Shown: positions 22,917 to 32,897 of the stretch, piece by piece | How positions within the stretch are numbered: the first letter of the stretch is position 1 | Layout: each line of letters opens with the position of its first letter | NCBI GenBank assembly: GCA_002077045.2 | Contig: KZ111147.1 | Coordinates: forward strand, 600,037 to 664,036 | DNA from: Rachicladosporium sp. CCFEE 5018 | Lineage: Eukaryota > Ascomycota > Dothideomycetes > Cladosporiales > Cladosporiaceae | Length of the DNA: 64,000 bases | Reading direction: 5' to 3' | Notes under the pieces: model-generated | Databases searched by the model: none | What the model saw: only the letters and a program-made list of their open reading frames with translations | What the model was told of the DNA's origin: nothing | Program-made: the position numbers and the translations under genes

Positions 22917-24419
22917 CTACTTCCTCTCTTTCCCCTTCCCCCTCCTCCCCGCCTCCTTGATTTCCGTCGCCTTTACCCTGGGGTCGATGACTTCAATCTC
23001 TGCCATCCTCCGCTTCCACTCCAAATCCTTGCCCAACTTATCCTTAGCAGCAATAAGTCGATGCGACATCCATCCCGGATCGTCATCGCCGTCTTCATCA
23101 GCTTCGTGGTCGGGCTGCCCCTCGTCCCAGGATTTGCAGCTCTGGCAGTTGGCGATGAAGTGGAGGTCGCAGAGCGCCGCTTCATCGTCTTCGGCGGTGT
23201 CTGTGGGTGCTGGGGCGCCGGAAGGAGGGTTGTGGGTGCCAGTTGTGGGTATAGGGGGTTCGGTTGGAGGGGCGACATCGAGCTGCTTCTTCCAGGCGTT
23301 GAAGAGGTCGAAGGAGGACTTGTCGTCGTTAGGTTTGCCGCGTTTGCGAGCTCGGGTGCTGGTTGCGGGTATCATTGCTTCTAGGAGGCTTTTGGGTTTC
23401 TCGTGATGTGTTGGTGCTGTGTCTGTCGTGCGCTTCATGCTTGCCTTGATCGCTGCGATCTCTGCGTTCGTCTTCTCGAGTGCGGTCTGCGCCTTTGAGC
23501 TGCGGATATCTTCTGCGGGTTCGTCTTCGTCATCGTCGAAGTCCATTCGTTCGAGCGGCTGGGGATCTCGCACGGGCGCTGCAGCCCTGATCTCGGGCTC
23601 AAGCTCTGGCGAGGATAACTTCCTTCTCGAAATTGGCTTAGCCTTCTCGTGTGTTGTCGACACCTTGTCCACAACAGCTGCCTCTTCATGTTCGACTGGC
23701 GCAACCTCCTCGACCTGCACCAACTTCGGATTCACCTTCGCCTTCTTCAGCACCGGCGCACTCCCCGCATCCTCCCCCTCTTCTCCACCAAAGCTCAACA
23801 CGTTCTTCCCCGCAGGCTTCTTCCGCTTCTTAACGCCATCCTTCTCCCTTACCGTCCTCGGCGCATCCACAACCCTCGCAACCATATCCTCAAAAGGATT
23901 AACCAACACCTCCGTTCCCGTGATCCGCGTAGGATACATCGGCCGCTCATTCCCCTCCCCCTCACCCATCTCCGCCTCTCCCATCTTAATCAAATTATAT
24001 ATCGTCTCGCCCTCCACCCTCCCAAACATCGTATGCTTCCCCTGCAACTCCGGCGTCGCACCAAGCGTCAAGAAGAACTGACTCCCATTGCTCCCCTTGC
24101 CCTCATTGGCCATCCCCAACAGCCCTCGCCGATTGAATTTGAGCCGACTGTGTAGCTCATCTTCGAAGCCATCGCCGTTGTTGATTGCACTTATGCCGCC
24201 GCTGCCGGTGCCTGTGGGATCTCCGCCTTGGAGGATGAAGTTCGGGACGAGGCGGTGGAAGATTGTGTTGGTGTAGCAGGAGTCTAGGCAGTGTTGGAGG
24301 AAGTTTCGGGTTGCGAGGGGGGCTTGGGCGCCCCAGAGCTCGAGGAGGAGGTCGCCGGTGGTGGTGTGGAGGATCACTTTGCCCGTGGGTTGGGGCTCGA
24401 GGTTGTAGAGGGAGGCCAT
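22917..24419 (-). CDS. cwc27: Spliceosomal cyclophilin Cwc27
   Basis: Single exon, 500 residues. The N-terminal 170 residues are a cyclophilin domain (GKVILHTTTGDLLLELWGAQ, FHRLVPNFILQGGDPTGTGS, GLLGMANEGKGSNGSQFFLT, HTMFGRVEGETIYNLIKMGE). Its Cwc27/CYP-type start and the long charged, disordered tail with a conserved C-terminal piece (LIAAKDKLGKDLEWKRRMAE, IEVIDPR) identify the spliceosome-associated Cwc27 rather than a free cyclophilin. The catalytic-type Arg of FHRLVPNF and the Phe of SQFFLT are kept; the active-site Trp of active cyclophilins is replaced by His (GKHTMF), so isomerase activity may be low. Start codons of this gene and get5 are 299 bases apart. Confidence 0.93.
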   Translation of the reverse strand: MASLYNLEPQPTGKVILHTTTGDLLLELWGAQAPLATRNFLQHCLDSCYTNTIFHRLVPNFILQGGDPTGTGSGGISAINNGDGFEDELHSRLKFNRRGLLGMANEGKGSNGSQFFLTLGATPELQGKHTMFGRVEGETIYNLIKMGEAEMGEGEGNERPMYPTRITGTEVLVNPFEDMVARVVDAPRTVREKDGVKKRKKPAGKNVLSFGGEEGEDAGSAPVLKKAKVNPKLVQVEEVAPVEHEEAAVVDKVSTTHEKAKPISRRKLSSPELEPEIRAAAPVRDPQPLERMDFDDDEDEPAEDIRSSKAQTALEKTNAEIAAIKASMKRTTDTAPTHHEKPKSLLEAMIPATSTRARKRGKPNDDKSSFDLFNAWKKQLDVAPPTEPPIPTTGTHNPPSGAPAPTDTAEDDEAALCDLHFIANCQSCKSWDEGQPDHEADEDGDDDPGWMSHRLIAAKDKLGKDLEWKRRMAEIEVIDPRVKATEIKEAGRRGKGKERK

Positions 24420-24718
24420 TACTGTGTGTCGTCCTTAATGCTGAGAGCTCCCCTCCACATCATACTACGGTCGGCATAGGAAGTGTATGATGTACCGCGA
24501 CATCTGCAGCATGCAGGTGCATCTGCGAAACATTTCACGACAGCTTCCAGCGATGACCTCACACCCACCCAACGCTCCCACAAACCAGGCACCTCCACCT
24601 CCACCTCGAACTCTCCTGCCCTCCATACTATTAAAAACACATCTCACATTCAGCACCCGCAACCCTGGCTTACTTCACCGAAGGCGACACGCTATACGGA
24701 GGCTTCCAACGCACCATC

Positions 24719-25471
24719 ATGTCCGAAGTCACCTTCGCCAAGTCCTTCCTCTCGCAGCTCGACAAGAAACCCATCAAACTCCCCTCCGACCATGTCTCCG
24801 ATCCGCGACAGTATCCCAATCAATCGCCCTTCACTTTGCCACGACAAACGCACCCTTTCCCGCGACGGGCTGTGGGCGCAGGGGCGAAGGTAGGCGACAA
24901 GGAGGCAACTGTGAGTATCACGTTGGCGCCTGTGAGGGGCGGGGAGGGGCCGGTGAAGTTGGAGGGCGTGGGGTTGGATACGAGTATACATGATCTGAAG
25001 ACGCGGTATGCGGAAAAGACCTCACTGCCGCAGGAGAAGATCAAGCTGCTGTACAATAAGAAACCGGCCGGCGATCTCAAGACTCTCAAAAACCTCGGCG
25101 TAACAGGCAGCACCGTCGAGCTCGGCGTCATGGTCCTAGGAGGTGCCAGCGCGGCCGTCACGCCTGCTGCCGTCGAGAAAGGCAACCCTGTAGACGCTGC
25201 TGTGCCTGCCGTGCCTGTAGTGCCTGCTGCTGGAGGTGAGGACAAGATGGACGTCGACGATCCGCCTCCAGTCGTACCGGGACCTGGCAGCAAGACGGCG
25301 AAGGCTGAGGCTGAGGGGAAGTCGAAAGGACCGAGCGGGCCTGGAGCGTTGAATACGGGGGAGTTTTGGACGGATTTGCAGGAGTTTTTGACGCAGAGAC
25401 TGCGGGATGCGGAGGAGGCGGAGAGGTTAGTTAAGGTGTTCAAAATTGCGTGGATAAATTCGAAGGAATGA
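24719..25471 (+). CDS. get5: Get5-like ubiquitin-like protein (GET pathway)
   Basis: Single exon, 250 residues. The N-terminal segment (FAKSFLSQLDKKPIKLPSDHV) matches the Get4-binding domain of Get5/Mdy2. A ubiquitin-like fold follows at about 60-140 (VSITLAPVRG, IHDLKTRYAEKTSLPQEKIK, LLYNKKPAGDLKTLKNLGV, STVELGVMVLGG). An Ala/Pro/Val linker leads to a C-terminal helical dimerisation region (EFWTDLQEFLTQRLRDAEEA, ERLVKVFKIAW). With Get4 and Sgt2 it hands tail-anchored proteins to Get3 in the cytosol. Confidence 0.88.
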   Translation: MSEVTFAKSFLSQLDKKPIKLPSDHVSDPRQYPNQSPFTLPRQTHPFPRRAVGAGAKVGDKEATVSITLAPVRGGEGPVKLEGVGLDTSIHDLKTRYAEKTSLPQEKIKLLYNKKPAGDLKTLKNLGVTGSTVELGVMVLGGASAAVTPAAVEKGNPVDAAVPAVPVVPAAGGEDKMDVDDPPPVVPGPGSKTAKAEAEGKSKGPSGPGALNTGEFWTDLQEFLTQRLRDAEEAERLVKVFKIAWINSKE

Positions 25472-25669
25472 ATTATTGCTATGAGAAATTTACGGGATTG
25501 AAGCTTGCATACATAGATGACATGAGAGCATTTATTCAACCACGGTCGAAACGTACCTGCACGTTTGTAAGCTAGGCGCTAGGGTAAGGCAGCGTTGAGC
25601 TTCGCCTTCTGCCATTCATCGCAGCAATCTCTAGCATCAAAGTCGCGAACTCGAAACGCGTATGCAAGG

Positions 25670-27313
25670 CTACCGATGCGCCATCCCATGCACCCAGCCC
25701 ATGATGAACAGGGGTATCACCGCAATGAACCAGAAGATCCACACAATGCCCACAGCAAAATAAACCCTCACCGTCTCGATCCAGCTCCCATAATACCCTT
25801 CTCTCAGCTTCTGCTCGTCACTCTTCTCCGGCACACCAGCAAGCGCCTCGACCATCTTGCGCGCAACCTGCAAGTTGATCTCGTCCCAGGTCGTAGCTTC
25901 AGCTTGCAGTCTAGCCTTGTTCGCCATTCGCAGCCGTAAGTCAGAGTCGTTCACAAGCTCCAGGGCCATCGCCACGAAGCCGTCTAGGTCTTGTGGTGGA
26001 ACTAGGAAGCCAGACTCGCCGTGCTTAACGGTTTCGCTCGGTCCGCCCTCGTCTCTGGCGATGACCGGAACGCCGGAAGCCATGCTCTCCAGTAGCACCA
26101 AGCCGAATGTCTCGGTGATGCTGCAGTGGAGGAATACATCTGCAGCCGCATACGCCCGTGCCAGAGCGACGCCTCGCAGCATGCCTGTGAAGATCACTCG
26201 CGAGGCAATGGGCCGGAAGTAGTTATTAACTTCCGCTTCGACCGCGGCATTCTTGTTTCCACCGACAATGAGCAGCTTGAAGTCCAGCCCAGAGTCTGCG
26301 AGTGCTATGGCGGCGCGGGCGAGGAATTCGAAGCCCTTTTCCGGCGCGAGACGGGAGATGCAAGCGAAGATGATCTCGCCGTTGGGCGCGAGCTCCTTGC
26401 GGTAAGCGTCATCGCGACGTGAAGGATGGAAGAGCGTCGTGTCCACGCCACGGCCGAGCTGTTGCATCCGCTCTCCTGGCGCCCCAGCAGCAATCATATA
26501 AGACTTGATGTACGCCGATGGGTAGAAGATAGTGTGCACTGCGGGAGAACGAAAGAGGTAGCCTTGCACCAACTGCAGCATGACCACAGCGTACGTATCC
26601 ATGGGAGGAGCGAAGAGAATGGTGCTGTAATGAGAAAGATCTGTCTGGAAGTTCAGGAGTGTTGGAATTGGGTTCCTCAGCTGCCGGAGCTGGACGAGAA
26701 ATTGGAAGCCCACGCTCGCCGGCGAGGCGAGATAGATCAAGTCGGGCTTGAAGGTCCGGTCGTACAGCACGCCGAGGCGGAAGGGGTAGGCGACTGAGAG
26801 GTCGGGGTTGTAGGGGAGAGGGGAGCCATGGAGGCGGTACTCGGGGTTCACCCTCGGGCCATTAGTGGTCTCGACCTTCCGCTTTGGCTCTTCGCTGCGG
26901 CTGCGGTTGATCATGAGAGGTCGCTTCGTGCTGCTAGTGGGTTGCAGCAGCGGCTGCTGAGCGGCCTTGTCGGATGCATCTCGTTCATGATGCCAGGTCC
27001 AGGCGCCTCCCAGTGCTCGAGATCCTAGCGATGAGGACTTGGCTTCGATCGACCGAACCCAGTCTTTGTTGAATATGGGCAATCTCTCCGGCTTGACTTC
27101 AGTCTTAGTGTCGTTCGCAATGATGGGCTGGCCAGCGTATTGCGGCGCAACGGTCGCGACGTTGACGCCATTCTTCCGTAGATAGTCTATGAGACTCTGC
27201 GTTGTTCTGCTCACTCCGTTGATCGGTCCTAGGGATTCGCTCGCTAGCAGCACTTTCTTGCCAACCAACTCAGAAGGGAAGTCCGAGCTCGTAGCCGTGG
27301 GTGGAGTCGCCAT
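25670..27313 (-). CDS. GT4-family glycosyltransferase, C-terminally membrane anchored
   Basis: Single exon, 547 residues. The N-terminal Rossmann half (VLLASESLGPINGVSRTTQS, VATVAPQY) and the donor-binding half (FACISRLAPEKGFEFLARAA, LLIVGGNKNAAVEAEV, VIFTGMLRGVALARAYAAAD, then ETFGLVLLESMASGVPVIA) are GT-B/GT4. ETFGLVLLE is the EX7E motif. A hydrophobic C-terminal helix (VRVYFAVGIVWIFWFIAVIP) anchors it. A family-specific insert near residues 95-165 is rich in Ser/Arg. Acceptor and donor are unknown; the fold is closest to SQD2-type lipid glycosyltransferases. It shares a divergent promoter with UDP-glucose dehydrogenase. Confidence 0.87.
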   Translation of the reverse strand: MATPPTATSSDFPSELVGKKVLLASESLGPINGVSRTTQSLIDYLRKNGVNVATVAPQYAGQPIIANDTKTEVKPERLPIFNKDWVRSIEAKSSSLGSRALGGAWTWHHERDASDKAAQQPLLQPTSSTKRPLMINRSRSEEPKRKVETTNGPRVNPEYRLHGSPLPYNPDLSVAYPFRLGVLYDRTFKPDLIYLASPASVGFQFLVQLRQLRNPIPTLLNFQTDLSHYSTILFAPPMDTYAVVMLQLVQGYLFRSPAVHTIFYPSAYIKSYMIAAGAPGERMQQLGRGVDTTLFHPSRRDDAYRKELAPNGEIIFACISRLAPEKGFEFLARAAIALADSGLDFKLLIVGGNKNAAVEAEVNNYFRPIASRVIFTGMLRGVALARAYAAADVFLHCSITETFGLVLLESMASGVPVIARDEGGPSETVKHGESGFLVPPQDLDGFVAMALELVNDSDLRLRMANKARLQAEATTWDEINLQVARKMVEALAGVPEKSDEQKLREGYYGSWIETVRVYFAVGIVWIFWFIAVIPLFIMGWVHGMAHR

Positions 27314-28133
27314 AGTGGGCCGGGAGTCGGAGAAACTGGGTCCGATGAATGGTTTTGCACGTCTGCTTCACGACATCTCCTTCTGTGCGCCGTGAGCTGT
27401 GAGGGAGATTATTTGCCACCAGAGTACGCTCGTCGCCCTAAGTGGACTTTCTCTTGCCTGCACGATAGAAGTGACTGCTTCTATCCGGCAGTCGAACTTA
27501 CATAACAAACCCTCGTGCACAAAACTCTTCACCCTCCCATGACAAGGGCGCCTCGAAGCATATCACAACCCCACCACAACAACCGCCGGACTACATCGCG
27601 ATAGTGCCCCTCCAACGAAGCATCCAGCGCGTGTCGTTGCGAGCACGAGGCCTGGCGACGAGATGGTCGCAGCATTCCTTATAGACCACAGGATTCGCCC
27701 ATGCGCGCGTACTCGATGCTGATTGGCTGGATTCGGATCTCCGACTTCAGGTACGGGTGAGGTTGGAGGGGTCTATCGCAGAGGGACTGTCGTATTGACA
27801 GACGCTCAACGAGGCGGTAGGTGACGTTGTCGCGGTAAGTAATGGCTTTGGTGGGTTGACCTCGGCGGAGGCGGCGAGCATCGGTTGCTTGTCCTGTCAT
27901 TTGCCGCCAAGTCTGGTGGAAGGGCCTGCAGGTAATCTCCCTTTGCATGTATTGCCTTGTTCGTATGCACGTGGAGGCCGTGGCGCAATGATCTCTTGAC
28001 TTCTTCGACTTTCTTCTCTTGCTCATGTTCAATTCCGACACCACAGTACAGCCTACCCAAAGCGCAGATCTAGAGGCATACGAAGACGAAGAGAAACAAA
28101 GTGAAGCATCTGCAAAAATCTGACTTGTGATAC
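27314..28133. promoter_or_regulatory. Divergent intergenic region between GT4 and UDP-glucose dehydrogenase genes
   Basis: 820 bases between opposite start codons. Short frames at 27660-28060 show no family motif. The region could allow co-regulation of the two sugar-nucleotide-related genes; no specific binding site is recognised. Confidence 0.4.
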
Positions 28134-30238
28134 ATGGCCGTTCAGATGGATCGCACGCCCTCGCTCACCGGGTCGGAAGACTGCACCGATTCGAGCTCGA
28201 ATGGCTCGGTGCCCGACACTCCAGCGAATTGGTCACCTAATGTGGTGGGAGAGCATTACTCGATACCCATGGACGAGATTGCTCTTCAGCCGGTCATGAG
28301 GGCAGATTTGCCTCTCGGCGGCTCGCGAGAGGGACGCATCAGTCATAGTGTGCGACGGCAGATCCGCAACGTGTGCTGCATAGGAGCAGGCTACGTCGGT
28401 ACGTGGTTGCGAACGTAACAAATGCTCTATTATCATTCCCTAACAAGCTCGGGCAGGTGGACCGACGGCGGCAATGATCGCTCTGCACAATCCGCACATC
28501 CGCGTTACAGTTGTCGACAGGGACGAGAGGCGAGTTCGTGCATGGAACAGTCGGCATCTCCCCATACACGAGCCCGGTCTCAGCGATGTCGTGCGAGCTG
28601 CAAGAGATGGTCTTCGGCCGGGCGTTGACGGCACTGGACGCGCTGATGCATCGAATGATGAGAGCTCGACGCGGGCGCCGAACCTCTTCTTCTCGACTGC
28701 TTGCGCGGAGACCATTGCAGAGGCCGATGTTGTCATGATCAGTGTGAATACTCCTACAAAGCGTCGAGGGCAAGGTGCTGGCCGAGCGACGGACATGACC
28801 GCATTCGAGGGAGCGACGCGAGATGTTGCTACGCATTCAAGAAGAGGCTGCATTATAGTGGAGAAGAGCACAGTGCCCTGTAAGACGGGGCAGCTCATCA
28901 ATAATATCGTGAGCTGGTCCACTTGCAGACGGCTTATCTGATGCTAATGATTGCTGCAGACACAACAACGCAGACCCGAGCTCGATTTCCCAGTCCTTTC
29001 GAATCCAGAGTTCCTCTCGGAAGGCACCGCAATCAAAGACCTCATGCGACCCGATCGCGTGATCATAGGATGCGAGTCCACGCCATCTGGCACTGCCGCA
29101 GCAGAGGCACTAGCAGACTTATACGCAAGCTGGGTTCCACGAGAGCGCATCGTAACGAACAATATTTGGTCAGCGGAGCTCTGCAAGTTGACGGCGAACG
29201 CTATGCTGGCACAAAGAATCAGCAGCATAAACTCTATCTCAGCGATCTGCGAGCGAACGGGCGCGGACGTGGGCGAGATCGCAAAGAGCATTGGACTTGA
29301 CAGGAGGATAGGACCGCAATTCCTCAAAGCTGGGCTTGGCTTTGGCGGATCGTGTTTCAGGAAAGATATTGCGAGCTTGACATATCTGGCGGAGTCACTT
29401 GGATTGCCAGAGGTGGCTGCGTACTGGGAGCAGGTGAGTTGGAACGGAGCATATCTGCGCGAACGAACGTTGTACTGATTGCTATGCGTAGGTCCTCACG
29501 ATGAACAACTACCAACGAGATCGATTCGCACTCAACGTCATCGCGAAGCTCAATAACTCGCTCCGGGGCAAGAAGATCACTATCCTGGGCTACGCCTTCA
29601 AGAAAGATACTGGCGACGCTCGAGAATCGCCAGCGCTGGATGTCGTTCGGATACTGTTAGAGGAAGGACCTAAAAGCATCGCCATATTTGATCCGCTCTG
29701 CAGCGAGGCCGATATTCGATACGAGCTATCTGCGCTGCCTGCTGCGGATGCGCAAGATATTGTCAAGGTCTGCGCAGATCCTTACGAGGCGTGTGAAGAT
29801 AGTAGTGCTGTGCTGGTGTTGACAGACTGGGATATGTTCAAGTTGCAAGCTCGACCTGCTCCAGTCAAAGCGCAGCCGGTGGATTCGCCTATGATTGCTA
29901 GCTTTTCGCCATCAACGCCAGCGGACCTACTTCATCTCCCTCAGCGGGTCAATGAGATACATTTCCCACCACCCAACGCTCAAGCAGCACCGAACACATT
30001 GCCGGCGGAGATTCTTGCTCGTCTTTTTCCCGAAATTGGATGCGCAGCAGGTTGCCAGGATTGCGTGCAAGCTAGCGAGTCGTCGAGCTCGGGGCGCAAG
30101 CAAGCTTCACTTGACTGGGACACAGTGGCGACATTGGTCAGGGAGCCGAAGATGGTATTTGATGGACGGCATGTCCTTGACGTGGCAGCTATGGCTGCGT
30201 TTGGCTTCAAGCTAGAAACGCTGGGTCGACGATCGTGA
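28134..30238 (+). CDS. UDP-glucose 6-dehydrogenase
   Basis: Exons 28134-28398, 28457-28908, 28960-29433 and 29492-30238; introns of 58, 51 and 58 nt, 645 residues. It oxidises UDP-glucose to UDP-glucuronate with NAD+. The NAD-binding motif IGAGYVG is at 83-89; VMISVNTPT, EKSTVPCKT, NPEFLSEGTAIKDLM and SAELCKLTANAMLAQRISS are family blocks. The catalytic Cys is C371 in GLGFGGSCFRKD. The C-terminal domain starts with ITILGYAFKKDTGDARESPA. About 75 N-terminal residues and a 110-residue insertion near the C-terminus (PVKAQPVDS to ASLDWDT) are longer than in animal enzymes; such extensions occur in fungal secondary isoforms. Confidence 0.94.
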
Positions 30239-30974
30239 TCGTCCGGCGGACACACGGGCGCGGGCTTGCGCTGCGATTGAAGTCTATGGCGGGGGAGCCG
30301 CTTGCGCTTACTGTAATGCGGCGTCCATATGCAGCGTTCCCGCGCCACTGCAGTCTCTCCATGGTGGCCCTATCTCCGGACAAAATGCCCACGACCTCCC
30401 GTATAGTAGCTGTCGCCGCTACACAGCGCGCCATCCGACGAGTGGGGCCGCATTGGGTATCTGACCCGACGCGAGCACTACGGTGATTTGATTTACTGTT
30501 CAACATCCCTTCACGTTCCTTAGAAGTGTTCACAGCTCTCTGGCAGTCCCATTCACAATGTGCTTCACTACTTCGATTCGCAGCAATGATGTTGCAATAC
30601 GGGCTGTAATGTCCGCCGGCGACACCGGCAGCGCACCACGGCAAAAGGCCCTACACCTTTGCATCTCTATGTCTGCTAGCAAGCGGACGGGAATGCGAGA
30701 GCGGCATAACCAGGTATCAAAGTACATCTGTAACACATGAATCCAAGCGGCACCGTGCAGTTTTGGGACTCTGAACACGAAGATTATGGCAGATGCTCAG
30801 CAGATGTGGCCCACCTGAGCAATGGATTGATGTCCAACTGTGGCCCCCCTATCCTACTCAGCATGGCAGACTCACACCAGTCTACAGTACCTGGCAACGC
30901 ATGTATAGCTGCCACACTCTCCCACATTTGTTTGAAGCTGCTTCCGGCAGATTCAACACTGCGCGACGGCTTGC
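30239..30974. other. Convergent intergenic region, nothing recognised
   Basis: 736 bases between UDP-glucose dehydrogenase (plus) and the ketosamine kinase (minus). Only short, unbiased frames are present. Confidence 0.45.
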
Positions 30975-32228
30975 TCAGGTGTCTCCAAGCTGGCTCATCA
31001 CGAAGGGCTTGAAAGCCTGAGTGACACTGATGTCGTTCTCGGGGTTGTATTTGTCGGGACAATCGAACGGAGCGTACTTCTCGCTAAGGTACAGTATATC
31101 GTTGTACGCTCTGTGCCATGTTCCACGTCAGTTTTTGCGTAAGGGTTGCAAGCGAGGGCCTTACATGTGCCGTGACTCGCTTCCTGGATGGCCTGCCGAA
31201 TCGACCAAGTACGGGTATATGCTGTACAGCCGATTGCGGTCGTCCCACTCGTCGATCGGCTCAGAGGGCGCGATATGGCGTTGATACATGCGCTGATACA
31301 TCGGTGAATTGAAGTGATATGCCCAAGAGCATCTCCAAGTTCCAAATTCCATTTCATTATGGGCGTAGGTGCACCCTGGATCGAATATGACGATCTCCCC
31401 AGACTCCATGTCGATACCAACGTTGTGCTCCCACAGATCGCCGTGCACAAGTGCAGGTGTAATCTCACGTCCTTCGGATTGAAGCGCACCCAAGAGCCTT
31501 GGAATGACAGCTTGAATAAGATGCCTTGTCGCAACCTGGAACTCTGGCCATACGCCATTGGTTTCGTCATCGTAACGGATCACGTCCTCTATCTGCCTAG
31601 TGAATGTGTTTGCTCAGCTGGCATCCCACGTCACTGTTCGCTCCATGATACCGATCGTCGTCGGAACTGGGAATCCAAACATGCCGTTTGGCGACGTTCC
31701 ATTGCCGTGAAACTCGGCGACCCTCGCACCGAAAGCGCTAGGATCTGGTGCTGCAGCAAGGTCCAAATCGCGATATTCCCCCAAGTAGAAGAAGCAATCT
31801 CGCGAGTCTGCAAGGTATGTACCCCAGCCAACAGGCTCTGGCACAAGCCCGGGTGCTGCGGCACACATGGCTGTTGCAGAATGATACTCACCCTCCGCGA
31901 GAGCTCTAGCACCCTTGCCCGTGATACACTGCTGTGTTCAGCACAATCACAGCCGGTGCAAAGTGATTGAGAGATTACCTTGATGAAGAAGCGCTTTTCT
32001 TCATTGTCTGGCAACCGTACGGTGATTTTTCCGGTCTTAGTCCAAGCTGATGTACCGTATCGCTCCGCTACCAGCACCTTGGAGCCCACGGGCATGACTA
32101 TTGTTGTGCAAAGTTTTAGCCCATCGAGCTGCAGTCAAAGTCGGGTAGACTACCTTACCACGCAGCACAGCTTTGTTCACGAGGAAGTCACCATCTACTC
32201 CTTCGAGCCACTCAGTCTCCTCGGACAT
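30975..32228 (-). pseudogene. Fructosamine/ketosamine-3-kinase gene with in-frame TGA
   Basis: Exons 32159-32228, 31979-32097, 31165-31928 and 30975-31110 join into 363 codons with no frame error, and all introns (47-61 nt) have GT..AG ends. The protein is a fructosamine-kinase-family enzyme that phosphorylates sugar adducts on proteins: LVPEPVGWGTY, FYLGEYRDLDL, RVAEFHGNGTSPNGMFGF, the catalytic LVHGDLWEHNVGID, and IVIFDPGCTYAHNEMEFG. At 31616-31614 a TGA interrupts TVTWDAS-stop-ANTFTRQIED, where family members have Trp. No usable intron removes it. Everything downstream, including the catalytic loop, stays intact, so this is a very young pseudogene, a read-through case or a base-call error. 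Confidence 0.8.
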
Positions 32229-32897
32229 TGTACTGAGTACGGGTGGCGGTCCGTCCGTGCGGTATGAAGCGATCTTGAGATGTAAGCGTGAGAGGTCTCA
32301 GGGAGTCACGATACTCGGCGTGTAAGTACGGACTGCGAGGGTGAAGAGTGGACTCCAGAGCTCACCGATCGTGTGCCGATCGCTTCATGTATCGATCGGT
32401 TTATCGAGTCGACCAGTATGCATCCACGCCCCAGACCTGCCTTATCGCGCATGACGCGAAGGGCCCAAGCCCAGTACCACGCACTAGCTCCAACGGCTCA
32501 TTGGCACTGTGTTCTAGATGGCTGTATGGTCCCTCTACAGCATCGCAAATGATCATCTGCGGGGTGTACCTTATACCGGGCGGAGTGCATGCATCTACAG
32601 CATCAACCGAACCAATCGCTGTATCTTGAAAGCCACAACGCGGCTCAAACGCGACGCCGCTTCCAGTCGCGCCTGCGCCTTGACATCCTCGACATTATGC
32701 GTCCATCAAAACGCTCCGTGACAATCTGAAGGAGATGTCCTGAAGCGCAACCTGTCCCATTTTGCGATACGAAAGACTTACCTTCGTGCTCCAACAAAAG
32801 CGACACGGGGTCCAGCGTCTTTAGCGAGCCGCGGCATGTGGCTGGCTATCCGGAATCTGACCCGGGTGCGACGCGGCGTCCACCAACAACTTCAAAG
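32229..32897. promoter_or_regulatory. Divergent intergenic region between ketosamine kinase and NLR genes
   Basis: 669 bases between opposite start codons. No TATA box, repeat or gene is recognised. Confidence 0.35.

Noticed and set aside
31568..31650. An intron that would remove the TGA of the ketosamine kinase
   Set aside because: The candidate donors leave introns shorter than 40 nt, or (GTATCA, 55 nt) shift the frame into a TAG and delete conserved residues.
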